Shown here: positions 63,757-64,000 of the stretch, piece after piece
Position numbering within the stretch: the stretch's first letter is position 1
Layout: each line of letters starts with the position of its first letter
Assembly: GCF_015221995.1 (NCBI RefSeq)
Contig: NZ_JADFFM010000002.1
Coordinates: forward strand, 1,054,001 to 1,118,000
Source of the DNA: Mucilaginibacter boryungensis
GTDB lineage: Bacteria; Bacteroidota; Bacteroidia; Sphingobacteriales; Sphingobacteriaceae
Direction: 5' to 3'
DNA: 64,000 nucleotides
The notes under the pieces: model-generated
What the model was told of the DNA's origin: nothing
The model's database searches: none
What the model saw: only the letters and a program-made list of their open reading frames with translations
Position numbers and translations under genes: made by a program

Positions 63757-64000
63757 ATGAGAATAACAAAGGATGAAACTAAGATAGTTGGTCATTGGAT
63801 ATTTGACGGCTCAAAAATGATAGCTGATGAAACTTGTAAGCGCATTGATTGGTTGCGAAATAACTATCTGAAACTAATATCGACAGACGGGTCCGGTTGG
63901 CTAAACCTATATCAAGACCCGGAAGATAAAAGATATTGGCAGCTTAACTTTGAACATGGTGAAATGCAAGGCAGTGGGCCTCCAACTTTAATATTGCTAT
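63757..64000 (+). CDS. Imm27-like immunity protein, cut by the window end
   Basis: The ATG at 63757 opens a frame of 81 residues that runs off the window. The run LKLISTDGSGWLNLYQDPED, then RYWQLNFEHGEMQG and GPPTLILL, matches the Imm27 family of polymorphic-toxin immunity proteins as I remember it. It lies after a terminator, so it is a separate orphan-type immunity gene, as often seen in RHS arrays. Confidence 0.68.
   Translation, partial: MRITKDETKIVGHWIFDGSKMIADETCKRIDWLRNNYLKLISTDGSGWLNLYQDPEDKRYWQLNFEHGEMQGSGPPTLILL

Overview
The window looks like a Bacteroidota chromosome, most likely from a Mucilaginibacter/Pedobacter-type member of the Sphingobacteriaceae. Supporting signs are promoters of the TAnnTTTG type, an Lnt-HflX-YifB/ComM gene complement, an OmpR-type response regulator with its kinase, several small proteins with a TonB C-terminal domain, a DUF3127 protein, lipocalin-like lipoproteins and DUF6443-type RHS proteins. 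No database search was possible, so family names rest on motif recognition.

Region 1 (1-30.2 kb) is ordinary chromosome of moderate GC. It holds a DUF5009 membrane acyltransferase-like protein, an NUC1-type nuclease lipoprotein, Lnt, HflX, TonB-domain proteins, a MATE exporter, DoxX, an M28 peptidase, a short MutS-like ATPase, a two-component system beside a divergent secreted protein, a DUF3127 protein with an SSB-like tip, an SGNH/MBOAT O-acylation pair, a THUMP methyltransferase, a PAP2 phosphatase, a TolC/MFP/RND efflux operon, a Tat-signal hemerythrin lipoprotein and the first three quarters of yifB/comM.

Region 2 (30.2-52.9 kb) is a mosaic genomic island. comM stops inside its conserved MNPC motif, where a serine recombinase gene runs back into it. 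The missing 3' part of comM is nowhere in the window, so the island's right end is probably beyond 64 kb. Modules of high GC form a backbone: the serine recombinase, a RuvC-like protein, an XRE regulator, a tyrosine recombinase beside a tRNA 3' half, two VirD4/HerA-like ATPases, and an intact and a broken ardC. AT-rich cargo modules sit between them.

The main cargo is a ubiquitin-like conjugation operon (40993-43855): three ubiquitin-like domains fused to an E2-like domain, a JAMM-peptidase/E1 fusion, and a DUF6527 protein. It is divergent from a repressor plus ImmA/IrrE-peptidase pair that resembles the CapH-CapP switch of CBASS defence operons. Other probable defence cargo is (a) a 59-residue membrane protein, too short for ordinary ORF calling, overlapping an LPO_1073/Vpar_1526-like gene, the two proteins sharing the motif STNIQVGGD; (b) a TIGR04255 / HEAT-like / DUF7689 operon; and (c) a P-loop-like/deoxyribosyltransferase-like protein with a small glutaredoxin-like partner.

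Region 3 (52.9-64 kb) carries two lipocalin-like lipoproteins, two proteins ending in the same stalk-like domain, an SpvB/RHS-like exported protein, a DUF6443 RHS protein with an AT-rich exchangeable toxin tip, its probable immunity protein, and an Imm27-like immunity gene cut by the window end. Whether this region belongs to the island or to chromosome beyond it cannot be decided here.
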